Shown: piece after piece, positions 51,886-61,179 of the stretch
Numbering within the stretch: the first letter of the stretch is position 1
How the letters are laid out: each line of letters starts with the position of its first letter
Source: Mesorhizobium wenxiniae
GTDB lineage: Bacteria; Pseudomonadota; Alphaproteobacteria; Rhizobiales; Rhizobiaceae
Reading direction: 5' to 3'
Assembly: GCF_002284535.1 (NCBI RefSeq)
Contig: NZ_NPKH01000039.1
Coordinates: 402,847 to 465,717 of the forward strand
DNA: 62,871 bases
Notes under the pieces: generated by a model
Told to the model about the DNA's origin: nothing
The model's input: only the letters and a program-made list of their open reading frames with translations
The model's database searches: none
Made by a program: the position numbers and the translations under genes

Positions 51886-52698
51886 TCACATCGAGAAATC
51901 GAAGCGATAGGTCGTCGATACGCCGATCATGAACTGATCTCTGGAGCCGCGCTCCTTGACCAGGCTGGAATCGGCCGCCGGGCCCATCAGGCGTGAATAC
52001 TCGCCGAACAGGCTGGCCGTCATCGGCTCGGTCACTTTCCAGGTCACCCCGCCGCCGAGGCCCGCCGACTTCACTCCGCCGCCCGGACGGTATCGGCTGA
52101 GGCCCGAAGCCACGGCTTCCTCGGCGTTGACGCCGTAATAGGCGTCGAAATAGTCTGACGAGGCAAACGAGACGCGCGGCCCGCCCGAAATTCTGACGTC
52201 GGGCGTCACATCATAGAATGCGTCGGCGGCGATGTCGGCGACAAAGCCGCTATGGGCGCGAATGCCGCGCCGCAATTCGGCGCGGGCACGCAACCAGTCA
52301 AAAGGATAAAATTCGAAGAAGCCGCCGGCCTCGCCACCCCAGCGCACCGGGTCGAGGCCTTTCAGCTCGTCGGCGTCGTCGCCATCGCGCGAAAACAGCA
52401 ATTTTCCGGTCAGGCCGGCGCGGAGGCCGCCGTCGTCGATCAACGCCAGCGAAATGTTGTCGTTGCGCGAGGTGAAGCGGGCCGCAGGACCGGCCTTGCC
52501 GAGCGAGATGATCGGCTGGGCGCTGAGCAGGTACTTCTTGCCGCCCTCAAAGTTCGGCGCGACCATGCCGGTGGCGCCGACCGTCAGATACCAGTCGCCG
52601 GACAGCCAGCCCAAAGCGCCCTCGCCGGCTTCGGCGGCACCGGGCGCGCACAGCACGAAGCTGGCCAAGACCACCTGAAACACCCTGACAGAACGCAT
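51886..52698 (-). CDS. MipA/OmpV family outer membrane protein
   Basis: 270 residues. The Sec signal VFQVVLASFVLCAPGAAEA precedes GEGALGW. The mature protein is a beta barrel with alternating aromatic strands, starting WYLTVGATGMVAPNFEGGKK and ending in an aromatic C-terminus YRFDFSM. MipA/OmpV relatives serve as scaffold or stress-induced porin-like proteins; the function here is unknown. Divergent from the HdeD gene. Confidence 0.9.
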   Translation of the reverse strand: MRSVRVFQVVLASFVLCAPGAAEAGEGALGWLSGDWYLTVGATGMVAPNFEGGKKYLLSAQPIISLGKAGPAARFTSRNDNISLALIDDGGLRAGLTGKLLFSRDGDDADELKGLDPVRWGGEAGGFFEFYPFDWLRARAELRRGIRAHSGFVADIAADAFYDVTPDVRISGGPRVSFASSDYFDAYYGVNAEEAVASGLSRYRPGGGVKSAGLGGGVTWKVTEPMTASLFGEYSRLMGPAADSSLVKERGSRDQFMIGVSTTYRFDFSM

Positions 52699-52907
52699 CG
52701 TCACTCCATACGCACGAAACGCCGGCGGGAACAACCGGCCTGGCCAAGAGCCATGGCGCCGGTTCAGTAAACTTTGATTTAAATTCGAAACGCTGCCTCG
52801 CTTTTTTGGCGTGCGTCCGGTGCAAGCTGCTCGCTGGACGGGCAAGGCCTTCGGCGCTACCCTCCAAATTGGCAAGATGCCAGGCGACCTCGATGGAGAT
52901 GGCGGCG

Positions 52908-53462
52908 ATGACCCTGCAACGCGATGCTTTAAGGGATGCGATTGGTCAGACGCGGGCGAAATGGGGATGGTTCGTCGGGCTCGGCGTGCTGCTTCTGATC
53001 CTCGGCGGCATCGCATTCGGCAATCTGTTCATCGCCACGGTCGCCTCGGTCTATGTCGTCGGCTGGCTGATGCTGATGGCCGGAATCATCGAGATCATGC
53101 ATGCCTTCGGTGTGAAGACATGGAGCCGGTTCTTCTACTGGCTGCTCAGCGGCCTCCTCTATGCAGTCGCCGGGTTCTTCGCCTTCTACAATCCGCTGCT
53201 GGCGTCGGCGGTGCTGACCTTCCTGCTGGCGGTCGCCCTTCTCGCCTCTGGCGTGCTCAGGGCCTGGGTCGGGTACAAGCACAGACCGGAAAAAGGCTGG
53301 GGCTGGCTGGTGGCGGCCGGCGTCATCAGCGCGCTGGCAGGCCTGGTCATCGCTATGGGCTGGCCAGTCAACAGCGTATGGGTGCTGGGGCTGTTTCTCG
53401 CCGTCGACCTGATCTTCCAGGGCTGGGCCTTCATTGCGGTCGGCCTGGCGCTAAAAAAATAA
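52908..53462 (+). CDS. HdeD family (DUF308) membrane protein
   Basis: 184 residues with six predicted membrane helices arranged as paired short repeats, as in HdeD, which supports acid resistance in Escherichia coli. Motifs GVLLLILGGIAFGNLFIATV and LMLMAGIIEIMHAFG are typical. ATG at 52908 chosen with GGAG 9 bases upstream; earlier ATGs in the same frame are at 52893 and 52899. Ends 2 bp before the ribF stop on the other strand. Confidence 0.87.
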   Translation: MTLQRDALRDAIGQTRAKWGWFVGLGVLLLILGGIAFGNLFIATVASVYVVGWLMLMAGIIEIMHAFGVKTWSRFFYWLLSGLLYAVAGFFAFYNPLLASAVLTFLLAVALLASGVLRAWVGYKHRPEKGWGWLVAAGVISALAGLVIAMGWPVNSVWVLGLFLAVDLIFQGWAFIAVGLALKK

Positions 53463-53464
53463 GC

Positions 53465-54448
53465 TCAAAAAGCAATGGCCGCGTCGAGATCGGAAAGCGG
53501 GCGGACCCCGGCAAGCAGCGCCCTCGCCTCGACCTCGTCGCGCTTCATCTGTGCGACCAGCGCGTCGAGCCCGTCGAACTTCACCTCGGCGCGCAGGAAA
53601 CCAAAGAAGGACACAGCGCAAATCTCGCCGTAGAGATCGCCGGAGAAGTCGAAGACGAAGGTTTCCAGAAGCGGCGCGCCGTTGTCATCGACGGTCGGGC
53701 GGCGGCCGAAGCTGGCAACCCCATCATGAAGCGTGCCGTCGGCGCGACGAAAGCGGACGGCATAAATCCCTTCCTTCAGAGTGGCTTCCGGCGAAAGCCT
53801 CATATTGGCGGTTGGAAAGCCGAGCGTCCGGCCAAGCTGCTGGCCGCCGATCACCTCGCTGTCGACCGTGAAGCGGTAGCCGAGCAGGCCGGCGGCCTCG
53901 GCCACCGCGCCTTCGCACAGCAGCGCGCGGATCCGGCTCGACGACACCACCTCGGCGCCCTCGTCGCGAAACGCGTCAACCAGGGTGACGCCGAAGCCGT
54001 GGCGTTCGCCGGCCGCCATCAGAAAGGCCGGGCCGCCTTGCCTGTCCTTGCCGAAGTGGAAGTCGAAGCCGGTCACTGCGTGACTGATGCCGAGGTTCCT
54101 GTCCAGCACGTCGGTCACGAACGCTTCCGCCGACAATGCGGCGAAGCCGCGCGTGAACGGCTGTTCGACGAGTGCGGCAAAGCCTAGATACGATAACAGC
54201 CGTGCTTTCATCGGCGGCGGCGTCAGCACGAACAGCGGTATCTCAGGCCGGAACACCTTTCTCGGATGCGGCTCGAAGGTCAGCACCAGAGCCGGCACGC
54301 CGCGCCGGCGGGCCTCGGCAAGCGCGCGCTCGAGCACCGCCTGGTGGCCGCGGTGCACACCGTCGAAATTGCCGATCGCCACCACGCCACCCCGCAAATG
54401 GGCCGGCAGCGGCGAGATTGCAGAAACGCGTTCGGAGGCTTCCGTCAT
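53465..54448 (-). CDS. ribF: Bifunctional riboflavin kinase / FAD synthetase
   Basis: 327 residues. Phosphorylates riboflavin to FMN and adenylates it to FAD. N-terminal nucleotidyltransferase domain: GNFDGVHRGHQAVL (HxGH-type) and SSRIRALLCEGAV. C-terminal riboflavin kinase domain: LGRTLGFPTANMRL, then GVASFGRRPTVDDNG and LLETFVFDFSGDLYG. Nine bases downstream of a HAD phosphatase gene, suggesting co-expression. Confidence 0.96.
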   Translation of the reverse strand: MTEASERVSAISPLPAHLRGGVVAIGNFDGVHRGHQAVLERALAEARRRGVPALVLTFEPHPRKVFRPEIPLFVLTPPPMKARLLSYLGFAALVEQPFTRGFAALSAEAFVTDVLDRNLGISHAVTGFDFHFGKDRQGGPAFLMAAGERHGFGVTLVDAFRDEGAEVVSSSRIRALLCEGAVAEAAGLLGYRFTVDSEVIGGQQLGRTLGFPTANMRLSPEATLKEGIYAVRFRRADGTLHDGVASFGRRPTVDDNGAPLLETFVFDFSGDLYGEICAVSFFGFLRAEVKFDGLDALVAQMKRDEVEARALLAGVRPLSDLDAAIAF

Positions 54449-54457
54449 CGAGCGACC

Positions 54458-55318
54458 CTACTGCAGTCTCGGAATGACCGCGACCGGCCGGTAGCCGTGC
54501 CTTTCCAGAAAGGCAATTAGCCTGGCCGGATCCGGTTGTAGCGGATCGCCGTAGTCGCGGGCATGCACGCCGCCCGACACGTAGAGCACGTCGAAGCCGT
54601 TGTCGGCAGCCCCCTTGATGTCGGTCATCATGCCGTCGCCGATGGCCAGCACGTTCGAGCGCTCGACCGTGCGGCCGAGCAGGTCGGCGATCTCCTTCAT
54701 CGCGACATCATAGACCGGGGCATAAGGTTTTCCGGCGATCAGCGTCCGCCCGCCGAGCTGGGCATAGTCGCGAGCCAAGGCCCCGGCGCACCAGATCATC
54801 CGCTCGCCGCGCTCGACCACGATGTCGGGATTGGCGCAGATGAAGGGCAGGTTCCTGGCGCGTAGCCGCCGAAGAAGATCGGCGTAGTCCTCCGGCTTCT
54901 CGACCTCGTCGTCGAACAGCCCGGTGCAGACCACGCCGGATGCCTCGAACTCCTCGACGAGCTCGACGTCAAGACCGTCATAGAGCGTGAAATCGCGGTC
55001 GGCGCCGATATGGAAGATCTTTCGCGGGCCCTCGATGATCAGGTCGCGGGTCACGTCACCGGAGGTGACGATACGGTCATAGGCCGCAGAAGGAACGCCG
55101 ATCGCATTCATCTGCGCCACCACATCGGCGCTGCGCCGCGGCGAATTGGTGATCAGCACCACAGGTATCTTCGCTTTGCGTGCGGTCGCCAGCGCCAGAG
55201 CGGCGGCCGGAAAATGCCGTTCGCCATTGTGGACCACGCCCCAGACATCGCACAGGATGGCAGAATAGGCTGCAGACAAATCCGCGAGCGAGCCGATGAT
55301 ATCGGGCGAATCCGCCAT
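54458..55318 (-). CDS. HAD family IIA hydrolase (TIGR01459-type)
   Basis: 286 residues of the NagD/PGP-like HAD subclass IIA. Motif I DVWGVVHNG (nucleophile Asp24), motif II ITNSPRRSADV, motif III/IV region LAIGDGMMTDIKGAADNG with the metal-binding Asp pair. Substrate unknown. It forms an apparent two-gene operon with ribF (9-bp gap), so a role in flavin-nucleotide or riboflavin-precursor dephosphorylation is plausible (inference). Confidence 0.88.
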   Translation of the reverse strand: MADSPDIIGSLADLSAAYSAILCDVWGVVHNGERHFPAAALALATARKAKIPVVLITNSPRRSADVVAQMNAIGVPSAAYDRIVTSGDVTRDLIIEGPRKIFHIGADRDFTLYDGLDVELVEEFEASGVVCTGLFDDEVEKPEDYADLLRRLRARNLPFICANPDIVVERGERMIWCAGALARDYAQLGGRTLIAGKPYAPVYDVAMKEIADLLGRTVERSNVLAIGDGMMTDIKGAADNGFDVLYVSGGVHARDYGDPLQPDPARLIAFLERHGYRPVAVIPRLQ

Positions 55319-55665
55319 ATCGTTTCCCAGGTCATGATGGTTGCGAGCGCCGCCGCCGACGATCCGCAGCGACCGGACCGCATTAACCGAAGCTCTTCAC
55401 CCTGTCACCAGCTTTCGCTGCGTTCAGCATGCCACCCAGCAATGAAGGCATAATCGCAAAGCACAAAAATTTTCGTTTCCCGAGCTTTAGCCGATTCCGG
55501 AGGCTCGGCGGCGATCCCGATCGCGGGCGGCATTGGCCCAGCGGCGGCGTGGTTAACGAGCTTTGAAAAAGTGTGTCGACCTTGGACATATTTTAGCAAT
55601 CTGAAATTTAAGGATTGGTGGCATCGTTCGCGGACATAAGGGGTTCTGGCGGGGTGCTGACGGCA
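55319..55665. promoter_or_regulatory. Divergent intergenic region between the HAD and vWA genes
   Basis: 347 bp. AT-rich patches (ttttagcaatctgaaattta) lie 40-60 bp before the vWA gene and could form its promoter. The frame of the vWA gene stays open to a TTG at 55615. No other gene or clear repeat seen. Confidence 0.3.
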
Positions 55666-57624
55666 ATGATCCGAAAATTCGGTAGGGACCGGCGTGGCAA
55701 CTATACGCTGATGACGGTCATCACCATGGTGCCGCTCATGGGCGGCTTGGCGCTCAGCGTCGACTACTCGGAACTGCTCCGCCAGAAGAACGCTACGTTG
55801 AATGCCCTGGACGGCGCCGGCCTGGCTACCGCTCATAAGATCGTCTCCGGCGCAAGCGACGACGACGCCAAGGCCTATGCCAAGACTTTCTTCGAAGCCA
55901 ATCTCGGCCCTGTCGATCCGGCCAATACTTTGCTTACCGTCACCCTGCCCAACAGCAATGCGGGTGGCGGCACGTTGAAGCTCTGCAGCGCCCTGACGTA
56001 TCACCCCTATTTTCTGCCGGCCGCCGCTATGCTGATGGGCGGCGGGACCACCAGCGATACGACCTTCACGGCGTGCTCGGAAATCCGCCTCAAGAACACG
56101 CTGGAAGTAGCCCTTGTGCTCGATAATTCCGGCTCGATGAATAATCTGGGGTCCGGCACCGGCGCGAAGCGAATAGACCTGCTGAAGACTGCCGCCAAGC
56201 AGCTTGTCGATACGCTGGCACTGCAGGCACAGCAGATGAAGCAGGTCACTAAACCGGTGCAGTTCTCCCTGGTGCCGTTCGCTGCTTCGGTCAATGTCGG
56301 TCCCACCCATGACCAGGATAGCTGGATGGACCAGGACGGCATCTCCCCGATCCAGCACGAGGATTTCGACTGGACGAAGATGACCCCCGCCAACGATCCG
56401 GACAAATACGCTGAGAAGCTCAACGGCGTCTGGTACAAGCGCGGCGCCGGCTGGGGCGACAGCGAGGATCAACCACTGACCCGCTTCAGCCTTTACGCCG
56501 ACATCACGGTCGAGTCCGGCCGCGAAGAAGTGCCTAACACGAAACAGTATATCTGCGACACCTATAACAAAAAAGGCAACTGCAGCAGCGGCCACTGGAC
56601 CACTCCGGAATATATCTACACCACCAGTCGCTATGCGAGCTGGCAGGGTTGCGTCGAGGCGAGGCCGCACCCGTATAATAACGACGATACGACGCCGAAC
56701 ACCGCCACGCCTGCCACGCTGTTCGTGCCGATGTTTGCGCCGGACGAGGCTGGCACCCTCTGGCTCGATTTCAACCGCGACGGCGCTAACGACGTGACCT
56801 ATTTGTCCTATGGTTACGGCAACAACTGGTGGGCCGACTGGCCCTACACCGCAAGTCCGACCGCATCCGAGCGGCAGTCGGACATGCGCAAATATTTCCT
56901 GGTCAAGCCTTACGGCTCGCAGTCGGCTGCCTCGGGCGACGGCCCGAATTCGTCCTGCACGACCAACCCGATCACGCCGCTCAAAGACGTGAGCCAGATT
57001 GCCCAGAAAGACGAGATCAAGAACGCCATCGACGCCATGGCGCCGAACGGCAATACCAACGTGCCGGAAGGCCTTGCCTGGGGCTGGCGGACGGTGTCGA
57101 GCAACGAACCTTTCACCGAGGGTCGGCCGAACACCGAAAGGGGCAACGACAAAGTGGTGATCGTGCTGACTGACGGCGCTAATACCTACAGCGCCGTCAG
57201 CGACAGCGGCTATGCCAACAACAGGTCGACCTATGCCGCTTACGGCTACACCGGCCTGACATATCCGGGCTCTGGGAGCGTGACGCGCCTGTTCATGAAC
57301 ACGAGCACGGACATCGGCAAGACCACCTATACCGGCGCCAATTACACCGCCGCTCTGGACGAGCAGATGCAGACCCTTTGCGCCAACGCGAAGAGTTCGA
57401 ACATTCTCGTCATGACCGTCGCGCTCGACCTGTCGACCACCGATGCCGGCGATAAGAAAGCGCTCGAGGCGCTGAAGGCATGCTCGTCGGACTCGCGCTT
57501 CCGCATGGATCCCACGGATCCGACCAAACCGGCCAAGCTGTTCTGGAACGCGACCGGGGCGACGTTGTCGGACAATTTCAAGGAAATCGCCAACGAATTG
57601 TCGAACCTGCGCATCGTCGGCTGA
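55666..57624 (+). CDS. TadE/G-like pilus-assembly protein with von Willebrand factor A domain
   Basis: 652 residues, membrane-anchored. An N-terminal TadG/TadE-type segment (FGRDRRGNYTLMTVITMVPL, GGLALSVDYSELLRQKNATL) gives one membrane helix near residues 13-33. The vWA domain follows, with a MIDAS motif DNSGS (residues 153-157) and VVIVLTDGANTYS, interrupted by a ~250-residue insertion containing cysteine pairs and aromatic-rich sequence. ATG at 55666 chosen. No other tad genes are in the window, so this is an orphan member. Probably surface or periplasm exposed. Confidence 0.85.
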   Translation: MIRKFGRDRRGNYTLMTVITMVPLMGGLALSVDYSELLRQKNATLNALDGAGLATAHKIVSGASDDDAKAYAKTFFEANLGPVDPANTLLTVTLPNSNAGGGTLKLCSALTYHPYFLPAAAMLMGGGTTSDTTFTACSEIRLKNTLEVALVLDNSGSMNNLGSGTGAKRIDLLKTAAKQLVDTLALQAQQMKQVTKPVQFSLVPFAASVNVGPTHDQDSWMDQDGISPIQHEDFDWTKMTPANDPDKYAEKLNGVWYKRGAGWGDSEDQPLTRFSLYADITVESGREEVPNTKQYICDTYNKKGNCSSGHWTTPEYIYTTSRYASWQGCVEARPHPYNNDDTTPNTATPATLFVPMFAPDEAGTLWLDFNRDGANDVTYLSYGYGNNWWADWPYTASPTASERQSDMRKYFLVKPYGSQSAASGDGPNSSCTTNPITPLKDVSQIAQKDEIKNAIDAMAPNGNTNVPEGLAWGWRTVSSNEPFTEGRPNTERGNDKVVIVLTDGANTYSAVSDSGYANNRSTYAAYGYTGLTYPGSGSVTRLFMNTSTDIGKTTYTGANYTAALDEQMQTLCANAKSSNILVMTVALDLSTTDAGDKKALEALKACSSDSRFRMDPTDPTKPAKLFWNATGATLSDNFKEIANELSNLRIVG

Positions 57625-57778
57625 CATGTAAGCGGCGATGCGACGGGCTGGCGCAATGGCTTGCGCTGTCATGCTCTTGCGCGTGCGGACTAGCGAGGGC
57701 ACTTGGAGCGTTCGCCTGACCGTGCACATCGGATGGAGATCATCGGGAGGCGCGGAGTCGCCATCCGGAGATGCACCT

Positions 57779-58411
57779 GTGCCCGAAGCCGCCAATCATC
57801 TCGCCTTCGCGCTGGTCTGCCTCGGCATGGTGCTGACGCCTGGGCCGAATATGATCTATCTGATCTCGCGATCGCTGTCTCAGGGGCCGAAAGCCGGCCT
57901 GATCTCGCTCGGTGGCGTGGGGCTCGGCTTTGTCTTCTACGTGTTGTCAGCGGCATTCGGCATCACCGCGCTGCTGCTTGCCGTGCCTTACGCCTATGAT
58001 GCGCTGCGCTTTGCCGGCGCCCTCTACCTTTTGTGGCTTGCCTGGCAAGCAGTGAGGCCAGGCGGACGCTCGCCGTTCCAGGTCCGGGAACTGCCGAAGG
58101 ACAGGCCGCGCAAATTGTTCGCCATGGGCCTGATGACCAATCTGCTCAACCCGAAGGTGGCGGTGCTTTATCTTTCGCTGCTGCCGCAGTTCATCAGCCC
58201 CGGCAAGGGCCACGTGCTTTCGCAGCTTCTGGTGCTCGGCACCACGCAGATTGCGATCAGCCTCACCGTCAAAGCGATCATCGCGGTTACGGCCGGCTCG
58301 ATCGCCGTGTTCCTCGCCGGCCGACCGCTATGGCTGGTGATCCAGCGTTGGATGATGGGCACGGTGCTGACCGCACTGGCCCTGAAGATGACAACCGACG
58401 CGCAGCGTTAA
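57779..58411 (+). CDS. LysE/RhtB family amino-acid exporter
   Basis: 210 residues with about six membrane helices, the family's standard size. Motifs: LGMVLTPGPNMIYLISRSLS (signature), GLISLGGVGLGF and NLLNPKVAVLYLSLLPQF. The start is a GTG at 57779 with GGAG 8 bases upstream; the longer open frame to 57638 is unlike the family. Export substrate unknown. Confidence 0.9.
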   Translation: MPEAANHLAFALVCLGMVLTPGPNMIYLISRSLSQGPKAGLISLGGVGLGFVFYVLSAAFGITALLLAVPYAYDALRFAGALYLLWLAWQAVRPGGRSPFQVRELPKDRPRKLFAMGLMTNLLNPKVAVLYLSLLPQFISPGKGHVLSQLLVLGTTQIAISLTVKAIIAVTAGSIAVFLAGRPLWLVIQRWMMGTVLTALALKMTTDAQR

Positions 58412-58415
58412 CTAA

Positions 58416-58463
58416 GAGCATCGGACCCAAAAGTGGGTACCGGTTTGGGAGAATCCGATGCTC
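58416..58463. repeat. Short rhizobial palindromic repeat (CCCAAAA family), copy 3, terminator-like
   Basis: Outer arms gagcatcgga and tccgatgctc are perfect inverses; the inner part contains acccaaaagtgggtaccggtt. Located between the convergent ends of the LysE gene and the DUF2189 gene, where it could act as a transcription barrier. Shares the inner core with the element at 26350 although the outer arms differ. Confidence 0.75.
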
Positions 58464-58500
58464 AAACGAAAAGATAGAGCGGCGGCACCGCCGCCGTAGC

Positions 58501-59328
58501 CTACATCGGCCGCCGGTCCTGCTGCGCCCGCTCCGGTTCGACCACCCTGCGATAGAGGTGCCACGTCGCATGACCAAGCACGGGCATGACGACGGCGAGC
58601 CCGGCAAACAGCGGGATCGAGCCGATGACCAGCAGCACGGCCACCATCAGGCCCCACAGCGCCATCTGCAGCGGATTTGTCATCACCGCCCGCGCCGATG
58701 TCTCGATTGCCGAGACCGCGCCGACATCGCGGTCGAGCAGCAGCGGGAAAGCGACGACGGTCGTCGCCAGCACGATCGCGGCGAAGACGAAGCCAGCCGC
58801 ATTGCCGAGCAGGATCAGCGTCCAGCCTTTGGGCGTTGTCAGCACCTCGCGCAAAAAGCCGCCGATCGAGGCGGGCGGCTGATTGCCGAACAGGCCGGTG
58901 TAGATCGATTGCGCGGTGTACAGCCAGAGCAGGAACAGTGCCACCAGCATGACGCCGATGACTGCGATCGCCGGCAGCGCCGGCGAGTGGCGCACGTCGA
59001 GCGCGTGCCACCAGGACGTGTCCATGCCGAGTTCGCGGCGGCGGCTGATCTCGTAGAGGCCGATCGCGGCGAACGGTCCAAGCAGGGCGAAGCCGGACAT
59101 CAGGGGATAGAGGAGCTGGATGGCGTTGGAGCCGGATGTCGTCCACTGCGCCAGGATCAATCCGACCACCGGATAGATCAGGCACATGAACACGTAATGC
59201 GATGGCTTTGCCCAGAAATCCTCGACGCCGAGCCGTAGCACATCCATCAGGTCTGCCGTGGTGATGCGGCGCACCGTGGGCTGCACGTGCATTCCACGCG
59301 CGTCCGACATGACATGAAAGCTGGCCAT
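58501..59328 (-). CDS. DUF2189 domain-containing membrane protein
   Basis: 275 residues, about six predicted membrane helices. Family pattern: VRRITTADLMDVLRLGVEDF, FALLGPFAAIGLYEISRRRE, WHLYRRVVEP at the end. Function unknown. ATG at 59328 preferred over 59334, since GGGAGA is then 6 bases away instead of touching the codon. Confidence 0.87.
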   Translation of the reverse strand: MASFHVMSDARGMHVQPTVRRITTADLMDVLRLGVEDFWAKPSHYVFMCLIYPVVGLILAQWTTSGSNAIQLLYPLMSGFALLGPFAAIGLYEISRRRELGMDTSWWHALDVRHSPALPAIAVIGVMLVALFLLWLYTAQSIYTGLFGNQPPASIGGFLREVLTTPKGWTLILLGNAAGFVFAAIVLATTVVAFPLLLDRDVGAVSAIETSARAVMTNPLQMALWGLMVAVLLVIGSIPLFAGLAVVMPVLGHATWHLYRRVVEPERAQQDRRPM

Positions 59329-59503
59329 AACCATTCTCCCGTGTGTCGGGGCGGCCACCGCCAGGATGGCCGCCCGTGGCTGCCATTTCAAAAGCGATGG
59401 CATAATAGCCGAATTCGATGTGATTGTCGCGAATCGGGTGGTGTCGGAGCAAGCGCCGCGCGGCACAGGGCGCGTCCGTGCCGCGCGGCTGGCGTGTGCT
59501 AGT

Positions 59504-60208
59504 CTAGGCACCAAATCGTTCAATCACCTCGGCCAGCGGAATGTGGCCAAGGCAGGCACCCGAACCCGCCGGCTTTTCGCCATCCTCGATGGCCTGCGCA
59601 TACCGCACGTCCTGATCGCTTTCGATCCGGCGGCGCAACGCCGCCAGCTTGGGGTAGGAGGCGCCGTCGACCGCCTTGTGGAACTCCGCCCAGCGTGCCA
59701 CGCCAATGAGCGTGGTATCCGCCAGCGTCAGGCGATCGCCGACCAGAAAGTCCGTGTCGACGATCATCGCCTCAAGCCGGTCATGGCGTTCGGCAACGGC
59801 CTTGCGGCCAAAGTCGCGCAAGGTCGCCAGCAGGACCGGTTCGGCCGATTCCATTTCATATGCAGCCCAGAGCGGGGTGAAAGCGGCGGTGAAACCGGTG
59901 TTCACGAAAGCCATCAGCTGATGCATCCGGTCGGCTTCCGGCGAGCGAGGATCGAAGCTGATGCGACGTTGCGTGTCGCTGGCTTCGAGCCAAGCGGCAA
60001 TCGCCATGGTCTCGGTGAGCACTCTGCCTTCGTCCGTGATCAACACCGGCGTTTCTTGACGGCCGTTGATGCTGGCATAGGCGTCGTTCTTCATTTCGGT
60101 GAGCATGTCGACGCGACACAGGCGGTAAGGCTGTCCGAGGCGTTCAAAAGCAGCGACAAGCCCCATCGAACTTCCCGCCGGGACGCCGTAAAGGAGGATA
60201 GGTTCCAT
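59504..60208 (-). CDS. Glutathione S-transferase family protein
   Basis: 234 residues. Thioredoxin-like N-terminal domain (LLYGVPAGSSMGLVAAFERL) with the glutathione-contacting ETPVLITDEG and LTETMAIAAWLE, followed by the helical C-terminal domain (FLVGDRLTLADTTLIGVARW). Detoxification or redox role; substrate unknown. Divergent from an HxlR regulator, which probably controls it. Confidence 0.9.
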   Translation of the reverse strand: MEPILLYGVPAGSSMGLVAAFERLGQPYRLCRVDMLTEMKNDAYASINGRQETPVLITDEGRVLTETMAIAAWLEASDTQRRISFDPRSPEADRMHQLMAFVNTGFTAAFTPLWAAYEMESAEPVLLATLRDFGRKAVAERHDRLEAMIVDTDFLVGDRLTLADTTLIGVARWAEFHKAVDGASYPKLAALRRRIESDQDVRYAQAIEDGEKPAGSGACLGHIPLAEVIERFGA

Positions 60209-60313
60209 TTCTTTGTCTCTTCCATGTTAGGGATCACGCTGCGCAGCGAAGCTTGACCCTAAACGCTGGTCGTCCATGTAAATTACGCACTATTCTGTAA
60301 CCAGGGACCCGCC

Positions 60314-60679
60314 ATGAAGGATGTCGTCTCACGCTGCCCGATCGAAGAGACCATGCGCGTGATCAGCGGTCGCTGGCCCACCTTGCTGCTCTACTATCTC
60401 AAGGACGGGACCAAGCGCTTCAGCGAACTGAGGCGTGACAACCCGACCGTGTCGCACGGCATTCTGGCGCTGGAACTGCGCAAGCTGGAAGAAGCCGGGA
60501 TTGTGCGGCGAACTGCACATGCCGGCTATCCGCTACGCGTCGACTATGACCTCACGGCGCCCGGCCTCAAGCTTGTGCCGCTCATCGACGCCCTGGGCGA
60601 CTGGTGGGAAGATACCGAGGACGATCGGGCCGGCCAGATTTCATCGACGCCGGAAACCAGGCTCGTCAAGGCGGCCTGA
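60314..60679 (+). CDS. HxlR family transcriptional regulator
   Basis: 121 residues: conserved Cys near the N-terminus (SRCPIEETMRVISGRWPTLL), winged helix KRFSELRRDNPTVSHGILAL and wing YPLRVDYDLTAPG. HxlR/YodB proteins often sense electrophiles or quinones through that Cys (established for some members). Divergent from the glutathione S-transferase gene, 105 bp apart, which fits control of a detoxification enzyme. Confidence 0.9.
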   Translation: MKDVVSRCPIEETMRVISGRWPTLLLYYLKDGTKRFSELRRDNPTVSHGILALELRKLEEAGIVRRTAHAGYPLRVDYDLTAPGLKLVPLIDALGDWWEDTEDDRAGQISSTPETRLVKAA

Positions 60680-61179
60680 CCAGTGGTGAAAACCTGATGC
60701 CTGCTACCCGAGGCTGGACACCGCTTTGGGTTGGATTTGCCGTCCGGGCCTAATACCGCAATGCGCGGGTAGCGCCAGAAGCCGTTATTGCCGAGCAGAT
60801 ACTCTAACGTCGCGTTCTGGGCCGCAAGCGGACTTGCGGCTTCGAGGCTCGGAATGTCAGAAGCGGACATTTTGGTGCCCTGCGTGCATCGACGTGAACT
60901 GACCCCTCTCGGACCTTCCCTAAATGCAAGATGACGAGCAGGTATTCTGCCCCCCAATCCCGACCCTTGACAGCCAAGTGCAATATGCGCCAGCTGCGTC
61001 TTCGGTCGTTACAAGCCATTGACACGATATGAATCAGCATTGTTGGGCGGTGGCCTGAGGATTGAAGCCGATATGCGCTTCGCTGAAATGTCTAATGCGA
61101 CTCCGTCATGATCTTCCGGCCCCGTCGAGCGACGCTGCCAAAGCCGGTGACGCCGAGGTGATGAGGGCAGGCTAGATCA
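60680..61179. other. 500-bp region without recognisable gene
   Basis: A minus-strand frame ending at 60544 contains LEYLLGNNGFWRYPRIAVLG, which looks protein-like but matches nothing I recognise and runs into the HxlR gene. It might be a degraded gene. No repeats or clear promoters were identified. Confidence 0.35.

Noticed and set aside
55405..57795. 796-codon open frame antisense to the vWA protein gene
   Set aside because: Composition of a GC-rich shadow; the plus strand has a membrane helix and MIDAS motif.
60544..60957. 137-codon minus-strand frame overlapping the HxlR gene
   Set aside because: Part looks protein-like but no family is recognised and the 3' third is antisense to the HxlR gene; left as an unassigned region.
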